Source: an uncultured Cohaesibacter sp.
GTDB lineage: Bacteria; Pseudomonadota; Alphaproteobacteria; Rhizobiales; Cohaesibacteraceae
Assembly: GCF_963666525.1 (NCBI RefSeq)
Contig: NZ_OY762905.1
Span: 1,966,001-2,030,000 of the forward strand
DNA length: 64,000 bases
Direction of reading: 5' to 3'
The translations under genes were made by a program, and so were the position numbers. Each line of letters opens with the position of its first letter. Position 1 is the stretch's first letter. Shown here piece after piece: positions 57,005-64,000 of the stretch. The notes under the pieces were generated by a model. That model searched no databases, had not been told where the DNA came from, and saw only the letters and a program-made list of their open reading frames with translations.

Positions 57005-58623
57005 GCCACATCCGACTGGGTGGCCGCAATTGGCGTCCAGTTCCATGGCAGGAGTTCATCCAGCCGGTTGATCTTGTGATCATTGATGCGATCAAGGATA
57101 TCCGCCAAATAGGCTTGCGGATCGAGGCCATTCATCTTGGCTGTTTCGATGATGGTCATGGCACGAGCCAAGGTCTCGGCGCCAGTGTCTGCTCCCGCGA
57201 AGAGCCAATTCTTTCTTCCAATCCCAATTGGTCTGAGCGCGCGCTCGGCAGCGTTGTTGTCGATAGCAATGCGGCCGTCATCAAGGAACAGGCAGAAGGA
57301 GGCTTGCCTGCTCTGGCAATAGCGGAAGGCTTTGGCCAAATCACTTTTGCCCGGAATGCGAGCCCTTTGCTGCTCGGCCCAAAGAAAGAAGGCCTCAGCT
57401 TTTGGTTTGCTGAGTTTTTGACGGGCTGCCAGGCGAACTTCTGCGGACTGGCCGGCAATATCTCGTTCGACGTCATAAAGTGCCCCAATCCGGTCAAGCG
57501 CCTCCTTGGCGATTTCGGATTTGGTCGATGTCCAGATGTCGTGGAAGTCACGCCTGAGGTGTGCCCAGCACGCCGCCTCCTGGAAACGCGGGATACCATC
57601 CGCTCCTGGTTCATAGAGTTTGGCATAGCCCTTGTAGGCATCAGCCTGCAGGATGCCGCTCGTTTGCCCAAGATGGCGCTGAACATGTTCGGCTTTCCAG
57701 TCAGGGGCGAAGTAGTAGACTGCACCGGGTGGTGCCGTTCCCGCCCATGGCCGTTGATCCCGAACATAGGTCCATATTCGACCCTTCTTCACTCCCTTGC
57801 CTAGCCCCTTGCTCCGCAAGGAACGATCCAATACTCGGATCGGAGTATCATCGGCATGCAGCAGATCGCTTCCCATGACCTCGACCTCGATCCGTTCAAT
57901 CAACGGCTTCAGCACCTTCATTGCGCGACCACACCAGTCCACCAGCGTGGTGTCGGGGATATAGGCCCCCATACGAGCGAAGATTTCATTCAGGCGATAC
58001 AGCGGTAAGTGATCATCGAACTTCGAGACCAGGATATAGGCCAACATGCCCGCACCGGCCATGCTGCCCGGGATTGGACGGCTGGGTGCCGGCACCTGCA
58101 CCATCTTCTCGCAGCATCGGCAAGATTTCTTGAGCCGAGCGATCTCGATGACCTTTAACTGAGCGAAGATCATATCAATCATCTCGCTGACATCTTCGCC
58201 GACTGTCCGCAGCTCTCCACCACATTCGGGGCAGGTCGTTCCTGGATCAAGCTCTTGGCGTTCGCGAGGGGTATTGTCTGAGACGCGAGGACGGCGACGA
58301 CAAGGTTTTTGCTGCTCATCATTGGAAGCAGGATCGGGAACGTCCTCATCGTCTTCATTGATTGCTGCCGACGTGGTCTCAGCCGCTGCGATCAGAAGAT
58401 CTTCCAGCGCCAATTCCAGCTGCTCAATCTCGCGTTCGATCTTTTCCGAGGATTTGCCAAAGACCTGCTTCTTCAGCTTGGCGATGCGAAGACGCAATCC
58501 CTGGATCAACTGGTCATGCACACGCAATGTCGCGGACAATTGCGCATTCTCTGCCTGCAAAGCAGCAATCATCGCCTTCAAAATAGCGGGATCATCAGAA
58601 AGAGTTTCGGCAGAGTTTTTCAT
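57001..58623 (-). CDS. tnpC: IS66 transposase TnpC
   Basis: 540 residues. N-terminal coiled coil (about 20-65; [19 protein letters not shown]), the zinc-ribbon-like segment CPECGG...CRCCEKM, and the IS66 DDE core ([64 protein letters not shown]). Complete. Makes the strand cuts at the IS ends with help of TnpA and TnpB. Confidence 0.93.
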   Translation of the reverse strand: MKNSAETLSDDPAILKAMIAALQAENAQLSATLRVHDQLIQGLRLRIAKLKKQVFGKSSEKIEREIEQLELALEDLLIAAAETTSAAINEDDEDVPDPASNDEQQKPCRRRPRVSDNTPRERQELDPGTTCPECGGELRTVGEDVSEMIDMIFAQLKVIEIARLKKSCRCCEKMVQVPAPSRPIPGSMAGAGMLAYILVSKFDDHLPLYRLNEIFARMGAYIPDTTLVDWCGRAMKVLKPLIERIEVEVMGSDLLHADDTPIRVLDRSLRSKGLGKGVKKGRIWTYVRDQRPWAGTAPPGAVYYFAPDWKAEHVQRHLGQTSGILQADAYKGYAKLYEPGADGIPRFQEAACWAHLRRDFHDIWTSTKSEIAKEALDRIGALYDVERDIAGQSAEVRLAARQKLSKPKAEAFFLWAEQQRARIPGKSDLAKAFRYCQSRQASFCLFLDDGRIAIDNNAAERALRPIGIGRKNWLFAGADTGAETLARAMTIIETAKMNGLDPQAYLADILDRINDHKINRLDELLPWNWTPIAATQSDVA

Positions 58624-58686
58624 GCATGCTGATTAGCATAAATCAGAGAAAAACACCATAAAAACAAACAATTTCAGTAAGATAAT

Positions 58687-59034
58687 TCAACCAACACGAG
58701 CCGGAGGAGAGCCCCAACTCGGACGCCGCCAGTCAATCCCTTCCCACAGCATCGCAAGCTGCGCAGACGTCAAGCGGGCAACCCCATCACCGACTGACGG
58801 CCAGGGGAAACGACCTCGTTCCAGAACCTTGTAGTAAAGGCAAAATCCCTGTCCATCCCAAAACAGGATCTTCAGCCGATCTCCACGGCGGCCTCGGAAG
58901 GCAAACACTGCGCCGCTCGTCGGGTTCTGGCGTAGAACATCTTGCGCCAGAACCGCCAAGCCCGAGATTCCTTTGCGCATATCCGTAACCCCACCCGCAA
59001 GATAGACACGAACACCTGTACCCGGACCAATCAT
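58687..59034 (-). CDS. tnpB: IS66 accessory protein TnpB
   Basis: 115 residues: MIGPGTGVRVYLAGGVTDMR start, VFAFRGRRGDRLKILFWDGQGFCLYYKVLERGRFPWP core and LWEGIDWRRP end, the pattern of IS66 Orf2 proteins. Overlaps tnpA by 4 bases; 63 bases precede tnpC. Unrelated to the RNA-guided TnpB nucleases. Confidence 0.92.
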   Translation of the reverse strand: MIGPGTGVRVYLAGGVTDMRKGISGLAVLAQDVLRQNPTSGAVFAFRGRRGDRLKILFWDGQGFCLYYKVLERGRFPWPSVGDGVARLTSAQLAMLWEGIDWRRPSWGSPPARVG

Positions 59035-59408
59035 GCTGCCTCCACCGCCCGAATGAGACGGGTGAGAAGTGGGCCATCTATCTGACCATCAAAATGTAGA
59101 CGGCGTCCGCAGCGCAAGACCAATTCGACAGAAGCCTGTTCCGGCGTCCGTTCGTCGGCACGATCAAGACCTTCAGCCAGCAAAGCGGGTAATTCAACAG
59201 GAACAAAACAAGTTTGTTCTGAAACGCCAAACAAACCCTTTTGCTTAAGTTCGCGGCGCCATCCATAAATCTGCTGACGTGTCACATCATGTCGCTGGGC
59301 AATCTGCGTAACCGTGGCACCATCAATACCAACTGACGTCACAATCGAAAGCTTTTCTTCCGTGCTCCAACGCCGCCGCCGTTCCGCACCCAAAATCTCG
59401 CCGCGCAT
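59031..59408 (-). CDS. tnpA: IS66 TnpA (HTH protein)
   Basis: About 125 residues from ATG 59408 (MRGEILGAERRRRWSTEEKL); an ATG nine codons earlier is possible. N-terminal helix-turn-helix (IVTSVGIDGATVTQIAQRHDVTRQQIYGWRREL). Binds DNA in IS66 elements and is needed for transposition. Confidence 0.9.
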   Translation of the reverse strand: MRGEILGAERRRRWSTEEKLSIVTSVGIDGATVTQIAQRHDVTRQQIYGWRRELKQKGLFGVSEQTCFVPVELPALLAEGLDRADERTPEQASVELVLRCGRRLHFDGQIDGPLLTRLIRAVEAA

Positions 59409-59472
59409 CAAACACCCCATTAAGACACGTCGCAAACGACGTCGTTAATGACGTGTCTTAAACCATCGCGGC

Positions 59473-59506
59473 CAACTCAAAAAGGCGGTCTCAATCGGGT
59501 GGTTAC
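59473..59506 (-). repeat. IS66 terminal inverted repeat, right
   Basis: Read on the minus strand: GTAACCACCCGATTGAGACC... , pairing with the left end at 56687 with scattered mismatches after the first 11 bases. Confidence 0.75.
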
Positions 59507-60243
59507 GTTGCGTCGTGAAGGTTGGTTGGTCAACATGAAGAAAACGCGTCGCATCTACAAAGAGTTAGGACTGCAGCTCAGAAACAAAACACCGAAGAGG
59601 CGGGTCAAGGCTAAGCTGCGGGAAGATCGGCAGGAGGCCGTTGGTCCCAATGATATTTGGGCGATGGACTTTGTTCATGATCAGTTGGCTACAGGAAAGA
59701 AACTCAGGATTCTGACAATCGTTGATATCCATTCACGCTATAGCCCTGCTTGTGATCCACGTTTCAGCTATCGTGGCGAGGATGTCGTTCAGACGTTGGA
59801 GAGGATCTGTTCTGTCAGCGGCTATCCATCAACAATCCGGGTCGACAACGGCAGTGAGTTCATCTCCCGCGATCTCGACCTATGGGCCTATGTAAACGGG
59901 GTGATCCTGGACTTCTCAAGACCAGGGAAACCGACGGACAATGGCTTCATTGAGGCATTCAACAGCAAGCTTCGCTCGGAATGTCTGAATGCAAATTGGT
60001 TCATGACCCTTGCGGATGCGCGCGAAAAGTTGGAGACTTGGCTCAAACACTACAATGAGGATCGGCCTCATTCGGCAATCGGATACAACGTCCCGATTGC
60101 TTTGCATAATCCCGGTGGCGTAACCAGCCCGTCACTGTGATGAAAGCCGGAAAATCTAATTCCCGGCGGTCCAAACTTGGGGCTCACGGCATTAAACCCA
60201 TGGACTCTCCCTAAAGCTGGTAGAGACTTGGGGCGCAGGTCAA
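59507..60243 (+). pseudogene. IS3-family (IS407-like) OrfB, 5'-truncated by IS66, with right IS end
   Basis: Frame to 60140 gives about 210 residues of an IS3 integrase: NDIWAMDFVHDQ (first Asp), IRVDNGSEF (second Asp), PTDNGFIEAFNSKLRSECLN (Glu), HYNEDRPHSAIGY. The DDE triad is intact but the N-terminal part is lost at the IS66 end (59506). The segment GGACTCTCCCTAAAGCTGGT near 60199-60218 begins the typical right terminus of this IS group, ending about 60243. The matching OrfA is not in the window. Confidence 0.8.
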
Positions 60244-60299
60244 CTTCTTATTCAGGCTAAAATTTGGTCGAAAATGCAGGACCTCCTCTCTAACACGAG

Positions 60300-60467
60300 G
60301 TAACCGGGGCCATAAACTGGCGCCTCCAATCCCAGATCCAAGTATTTGCGTACGGTTTTGCGGTCACAGCCAACCTAGCGAGCAATGGTACTCACGCTCA
60401 GGCCTTGGCGCTTCAAATCCTGTATCAAAACAATTTCCCTCAATCGGATCATCCCCATATCCCCCAT
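60300..60467 (-). pseudogene. IS21-family istA 5' remnant with in-frame stop
   Basis: From ATG 60467 the minus strand reads MGDMGMIRLREIVLIQDLKR..., then GLSVSTIAR, a TAG stop, VGCDRKTVRKYLDLGLEAPVYGP: the HTH start of IstA split by a nonsense codon. Homology fades near 60300. No istB and no remaining catalytic core. The upstream 60540-60600 contains short GGGGA-type repeats typical of IS21 ends. Confidence 0.7.
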
Positions 60468-60502
60468 CGCAATGAAGGTATTCCGGATGAAAAATACGCG
60501 AT

Positions 60503-60538
60503 TGCCAACTGTGAGGGGCATGCCCCTCACAGTTGGCA
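60503..60538. repeat. 36-base perfect palindrome upstream of the istA remnant
   Basis: TGCCAACTGTGAGGGGCA (60503-60520) is followed at once by its exact complement in reverse (60521-60538), with no loop. It lies 36 bases upstream of the istA start on the minus strand, inside the IS21 end region. Confidence 0.9.
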
Positions 60539-60678
60539 GCGATGCGCCAAACTGGGGAATTTTAAGTTGCCCGTTTTGGGGAGATTAAACCTGCCACTAA
60601 TATACCTATAGCATGAGCAGATTTTCAATGGGTCAATACATACCTACACATTATCGAATTTGAAATTCAGGCGATCAT

Positions 60679-60798
60679 ATGCTAGGGGGAGACGGTGATT
60701 TAATCACACGCATGCCCACTGAGTACTTCGTTGAAAATGCGGTAGAAGCGGCTCGATTTGAACCTTTAGATGACATGGCAGATTCCCATGAAACTTGA
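60679..60798 (+). CDS. Short open frame before the GT8 gene (doubtful)
   Basis: ATG 60679 opens 39 codons (MLGGDGDLITRMPTEYFV...) ending TGA 60798, with GGCG but no good ribosome site upstream. It overlaps the start of the GT8 gene in another frame. It may be the tail of a gene cut off by the IS insertion or a leader peptide. No family is recognised. Confidence 0.25.
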   Translation: MLGGDGDLITRMPTEYFVENAVEAARFEPLDDMADSHET

Positions 60799-61711
60799 CG
60801 CTAACTCTTGCAAAAATCAAGAAATTTCAATTGTTGTTAGTTTCGATGAAAACTACTCCCCGATTGGGACTGTTTTCTTGAAATCTTTATTGAGATCAAG
60901 AACTTCAACAAGTAAATATTCCATTTACGTACTTTCAGACGGAATTTCCGGCGAGTCAAAAAGGACCATAGAGGCTACAGTCTCCGAATACAGCCAATCC
61001 GCCGTTCATTTTATCGAACTCAGAGGGGGAGAGTTTGTGGCAAATATCAGTGGAAATCGCCACATTACCGCATCGACATTTTTCAGATTAAAGTTACCCA
61101 GTTTATTTCCACACTTAGACAAAATAGTCTATTTGGATGTCGATATGATTTGTAAAGCTGACCTTACTGAGCTAATGCAAATAGATCTGTCGAACAAGTA
61201 TTATGCCGGCTGCTTAGATGTGAACCACTTAGCAGGTCTTCACACAGGGTCTTGGCAGGAAAACTATTATGGTAATGAACTAGGTTGGAGTAAGGATCAC
61301 ATTTGGCACTACAAACAGGCCGGCGTTCTCGTATTCAACCTAGAGACATTGCGACGGGACGGATTAGAAAATAGGTTCCAAGAACACATCGGTAAAGGCT
61401 ACTGGATGATGGACCAAGATATTCTGAATATTTGTGCGCCTGTAAACAAAGTTCATGAATTACCGCTCAAATGGAACGTCCTAACTGCCATGGGAACGAT
61501 GAGAAACAAGAGGAAACAATTGCCTCCGTCTCTTTTCAATGACTATGTCGAGGCGTTCAACGCTCCTTCTATCATTCACTACGGAGGGGCGGTCAAACCT
61601 TGGAACTACGCAGGCCCGCCCAACTCTCTCCACCACCACTTTTGGGAAGTCGCTAAAGATACAATTTACTATTCGTATTTAATTTTACAGTGTGCAAAAC
61701 ATTCGAAATAA
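60770..61711 (+). CDS. Glycosyltransferase family 8 protein
   Basis: 313 residues (307 if Met7 at 60788 is used; neither has a strong ribosome site). GT8 features: N-terminal VVSFDENYSPIGTVFLKSLL, the metal-binding DxD in IVYLDVDMICKADL (about 117-130), AGVLVFNLETLR, WMMDQDILN and the C-terminal IIHYGGAVKPW (HxxGxxKPW). Retaining galactosyl- or glucosyl-transferase type, likely capsule or LPS side-chain assembly. AT-rich, unlike the metabolic genes. Ends inside the start region of the GT42 gene. Confidence 0.87.
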   Translation: MTWQIPMKLDANSCKNQEISIVVSFDENYSPIGTVFLKSLLRSRTSTSKYSIYVLSDGISGESKRTIEATVSEYSQSAVHFIELRGGEFVANISGNRHITASTFFRLKLPSLFPHLDKIVYLDVDMICKADLTELMQIDLSNKYYAGCLDVNHLAGLHTGSWQENYYGNELGWSKDHIWHYKQAGVLVFNLETLRRDGLENRFQEHIGKGYWMMDQDILNICAPVNKVHELPLKWNVLTAMGTMRNKRKQLPPSLFNDYVEAFNAPSIIHYGGAVKPWNYAGPPNSLHHHFWEVAKDTIYYSYLILQCAKHSK

Positions 61712-61718
61712 TTTCTGC

Positions 61719-61738
61719 GAAAGAAAGAAAGAAAGAAA
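61719..61738 (+). repeat. Five tandem GAAA tetranucleotides at the start of the GT42 gene
   Basis: Five perfect copies of GAAA run directly into ATGATG. They occupy the ribosome-binding position of the ATG at 61738 and lie inside the frame if translation begins at GTG 61690. Confidence 0.85.
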
Positions 61739-62796
61739 TGATGTCATTAGAACGACCAGTAGACCACATCGCGAATCGATGGGCTAATGAAATTTTGAGC
61801 CTTAACCAGAAGCCGATCGTAATTGCAGGAAATGGACCCTCCCTCTCAACAACTGATACATCAAGAATTCCCGATGATGCCCTCGTCGTTCGAATAAACA
61901 ACTTTTTCTTCGAAGAAAGATACTTCCTTGGAAGAAATGTCGACTTACTATACGTAGCCGGTATTCGCGATATAATTCCAACCTATGTCAGAACAATGCT
62001 CTCCGTTCAGATGCGAGAAGAGTATCACATACATCGATATTGCGGAAGAACTGACAACCTTTTAAATATTAATAAGCACTATTTTCCAATCTTCGATGTC
62101 AGGAAGTTTCTAGCTCAAAATAAGAAAATTGCAACTTTTTTGCATTACCATCACTTATATCCAGGTACGCTTCCTACGAGTGGGATGATGGCTATTTTTA
62201 CTGCCATCGGCATGGGTTTTGAGAATATTTACATTACGGGGATGGATTTTTATACAACTTCAAAAACCTACTCCCACCAGATCGGTGCCAATCACGCACA
62301 CCTTGTTGGAATTGAGCCTGGTTCTCAAGGGTACTCTAACAGTTATCACACTTATGACGTCGATATGGCAGCTTTTATGCTTGCAAACAGTATCGATGGC
62401 GTAACTATAAAGTCGCTAACTCCAGATTGTTACGTCAACAAACTCATAGAGCTTGCCCCGGTGGTATCTGAATCGAAAGAGCAAGAGGAAAAGCCATCGG
62501 GCTACATTAAAGATTTTATTTACGTTCCGCAAGATTTTTCATCCGTAAAAAGCAACGACATTCCGTCAAAAAATGATATCGCGCCAAAAGATAAGATTAG
62601 AGAAGTAATTTCTCTAAAAGAATACTCAAAGGCCATAGCTCTATGCGAAGCAGCTGTTAAACGATATCCAAATAGCCTTCAGTATAGAAGCCTTCTTAGA
62701 AAATCATACTTAGGAAATAAAGAGTATTTTAAAGCCATCAATATATCCGTACAAATGGCACAAGAACATGCCCGGCGATTTTTTTCCAAAACTTAA
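61738..62796 (+). CDS. GT42-family (CstI/CstII-like) sialyltransferase with helical C-terminal extension
   Basis: About 352 residues from ATG 61738 (GTG 61690 adds 16). The N-terminal 260 residues follow the Campylobacter Cst pattern: PIVIAGNGPSLS (CMP-sialate site), VVRINNFFFEERYFLG, FLHYHHLYPGTLPTSGMMAIFTAIGMGFENIYITGMDFY, SNSYHTYDVDM (His at the catalytic-base position) and CYVNKLIELAPVV, then YIKDFIYVP. Transfers sialic acid or a relative from the CMP-sugar. Residues about 295-350 form TPR-like helices (EYSKAIALCEAAVKRYPNSL). Fits with neuB and neuA across the IS block. Low GC suggests transfer. Confidence 0.85.
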   Translation: MMSLERPVDHIANRWANEILSLNQKPIVIAGNGPSLSTTDTSRIPDDALVVRINNFFFEERYFLGRNVDLLYVAGIRDIIPTYVRTMLSVQMREEYHIHRYCGRTDNLLNINKHYFPIFDVRKFLAQNKKIATFLHYHHLYPGTLPTSGMMAIFTAIGMGFENIYITGMDFYTTSKTYSHQIGANHAHLVGIEPGSQGYSNSYHTYDVDMAAFMLANSIDGVTIKSLTPDCYVNKLIELAPVVSESKEQEEKPSGYIKDFIYVPQDFSSVKSNDIPSKNDIAPKDKIREVISLKEYSKAIALCEAAVKRYPNSLQYRSLLRKSYLGNKEYFKAINISVQMAQEHARRFFSKT

Positions 62797-62903
62797 AGAA
62801 ATTCGTAATTCTTAGAGCCCGATTCAAAAGTTTATTCAGAGCTGGTCCCGGAAATTCGGACCATGTGGTAAGGTGGATCGCCTGAACAGAAAGACGATCC
62901 GCA

Positions 62904-63212
62904 ATGACGAAGAGAAAACGCTACTCTGCCGACTTCAAGGCCAAGGTTGCGCTTGAAGCAATCCGTGAAGAATTGACGCTTTCAGAGCTGTCGAAGAAGT
63001 ATGATATCCATCCCAACATGATCAGCGCCTGGAAGCGAGTAGCGATCGAGAATATGGCTTCAGGCTTTGCCAAGGGCAAGGAAAGCGAGCAAAAGAGCAA
63101 CGATGCCGAGATTGCGCGGCTGCATGCCAAGATCGGCCAGTTGGTCGTGGAACGCGATTTTTTATCGGAAGCCTCTGTTCTACTGGGCGTGAATGGAGGC
63201 AAAAAGCGGTGA
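62904..63212 (+). CDS. IS3-family transposase OrfA
   Basis: 102 residues: MTKRKRYSADFKAKVALEAI with an HTH (LTLSELSKKYDIHPNMISAWKR) and a C-terminal leucine-zipper-like helix (EIARLHAKIGQLVVERDFL). Complete. Overlaps orfB by 4 bases, where the family usually makes OrfAB by frameshifting. Confidence 0.9.
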   Translation: MTKRKRYSADFKAKVALEAIREELTLSELSKKYDIHPNMISAWKRVAIENMASGFAKGKESEQKSNDAEIARLHAKIGQLVVERDFLSEASVLLGVNGGKKR

Positions 63213-63635
63213 AGCGTGATCATCCCAAGCTCAGCATCCGTCGGCAGTGCAGACTTTTGTCTCTGACACGCTCAAGCCTTTACTACCATCCGGTCGGAGA
63301 AAGTGCCGAGAATCTGCGCTTCATGGAAATCATACACTGCCTGGCAGGCGATGCTTGCATCGCCGAGAAGGGACAAACAGTTTCTGGAAACGCCCTGGTA
63401 TGGCTCGCGACAGATGGCCCGTCATATGAAGCGTCATGGACACCCATGCGGACGACATCGGGTGCGTCGCCTGATGCGCTTGATGAGGCTGGTCCCAATC
63501 TATCAGGAGCCCAATACCAGCAAGAAGAACCCGGCGCACAAGATCTGGCCGTATCTGCTGAAGGATCTGTCGATTGAGCGGCCCAATCAGGTGTGGTGTG
63601 TCGATATCACCTACGTTCCGATGCAGCGCGGCTTC
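63209..63635 (+). pseudogene. IS3-family OrfB, frameshifted and 3'-truncated
   Basis: Begins MKRDHPKLSIRRQCRLLSLT... and reads to LRFMEII; the expected continuation DKQFLETPWYGSRQMARHM appears one frame on, from 63372. The two are separated by 37 extra bases (63335-63371). The integrase core then reads NQVWCVDITYVPMQRGF and is cut at 63635 by an IS66 end. Only the first DDE Asp is left. Confidence 0.85.
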
Positions 63636-63701
63636 GTAACCACCCGGTTGCTACCGCGGCTGCTTTGGCTTGACGCGAGCGATGATTTCGGGGTCAGCCA
63701 C
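63636..63701 (+). repeat. Isolated 66-base copy of the IS66 left end
   Basis: Identical as read to 56687-56752 (GTAACCACCCGG ... GTCAGCCAC), then unrelated sequence. No other IS66 sequence follows. Confidence 0.85.
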
Positions 63702-64000
63702 CTGTAAAATGCTCCAAGCGCTGTATCGCTTCGGCCAACGGTCGTTGCAGCCAGTCTGAGCAATGCTGCGGCACGGCTGGACGATCGTCGTGTGCGCGAC
63801 GAGAGGAGCTTTCCGCCGGAGATTTTATTGCCAGGCGCAAGACACAACCAGGATGTAAAGTGTTTTGCGCTCTTCCATGCAGTCAAATCAGTGCCACACT
63901 CTGCGACAAGCTTCAGAGCCAAGGATGGACCAAGGCCATGGATTTGCGTCAAGTCAGTCCCTAACACACCATACAATGCGGCCCGAATATCGAATGCTGG
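63702..64000 (-). pseudogene. IS110-family transposase C-terminal fragment (runs off the window)
   Basis: Minus-strand frame open from the window edge: PAFDIRAALYGVLGTDLTQ, then IHGLGPSLALKLVAECG, WLCLAPGNKISGGK and ALGAFYR, the transposase_20 domain with the conserved catalytic Ser region. At 63701 it passes into the IS66 end and loses about 30 final residues. It has the opposite orientation to the 5' IS110 part at 56053. Confidence 0.75.

Larger units (their letters stand above)
56687..59506 (-). mobile_element. Complete IS66-family insertion sequence (about 2.8 kb)
   Basis: Bounded by imperfect inverted repeats beginning GTAACCACCCGGTTG (56687) and, on the other strand, GTAACCACCCGATTGA (ending 59506). 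Carries tnpA, tnpB, tnpC and a small extra gene, all leftward and apparently intact. The 8 bases outside each end differ (GATAGATA, GTTGCGTC), so no target duplication is present. The left neighbour is a broken IS110 gene and the right neighbour a broken IS3 gene. Confidence 0.85.
62843..63635 (+). mobile_element. IS3-family remnant (left end, orfA, broken orfB)
   Basis: Starts at an IS end with TGGTCC...GGACCA (62843-62863), contains orfA and the first part of orfB, and stops at 63635 where an IS66 terminus begins. The right half is missing. Confidence 0.75.

Noticed and set aside
58687-59034. IS66 TnpB as an RNA-guided TnpB (IS200/IS605) nuclease
   Set aside because: The name is shared only; 115 residues, no RuvC motifs, and its position in a tnpABC set identifies the IS66 accessory protein.
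60385-60588. 67-residue plus-strand frame over the palindrome
   Set aside because: Antisense to the istA remnant and partly built from the palindrome; no independent support.

Overview
The window looks like chromosome of an alphaproteobacterium, probably a marine or rhizobial-type Hyphomicrobiales relative. This is inferred from GC-rich metabolic operons with many ABC/TRAP uptake systems, a Rhizobium-type rkp (K-antigen) gene set, and IS66/IS3/IS110/IS21 elements. No rRNA, tRNA or CRISPR array was seen. No species can be named from the sequence alone.

Layout. 1-653: 5' part of a fabV-type enoyl reductase. 879-11579: complete histidine-utilisation locus, with hutC-hutF leftward and hutI-hutH-hutG-hutU plus a polar amino-acid ABC transporter rightward. 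11640-15389: a periplasmic M15 peptidase, an amidohydrolase and an esterase-like hydrolase. 15534-18898: a leftward TRAP transporter operon ending in a universal stress protein. 19521-20956: an Asp/Glu-racemase-family protein and an FCD-type GntR regulator. 21070-34559: a long rightward operon for peptide uptake and degradation (dipeptide-type ABC transporter, gamma-glutamyltransferase-like enzyme, M20 peptidase, TSUP exporter, D-serine dehydratase, amidase, RidA, FAD amino-acid dehydrogenase).

34739-55182 is a leftward capsule locus. It combines ABC-dependent export and Kdo-linker genes (KpsM, KpsT, KpsE, KpsD-like, KpsS, and two single-domain KpsC-like proteins) with an rkpA-rkpG-rkpH-like set. 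That set is a 2568-residue reducing polyketide synthase without thioesterase, an alpha-oxoamine synthase and a short-chain dehydrogenase. At its upstream end are a NeuB-type nonulosonate synthase and a NeuA-HAD fusion. Beyond an IS-rich junkyard (55412-60540) lie a GT8 glycosyltransferase and a GT42 (CstI/CstII-like) sialyltransferase, both AT-rich, and then more IS remnants to the end of the window.

Working model (inference): the PKS, oxoamine synthase and SDR build an amino-alcohol lipid. KpsS and the KpsC-like proteins put a Kdo linker on a lipid acceptor. NeuB and NeuA-HAD supply a CMP-activated nonulosonic acid that the GT42 enzyme transfers. KpsMT-E-D exports the product. The IS block holds at least six broken elements nested in one another; one complete IS66 has unmatched flanks, which points to recombination between copies.
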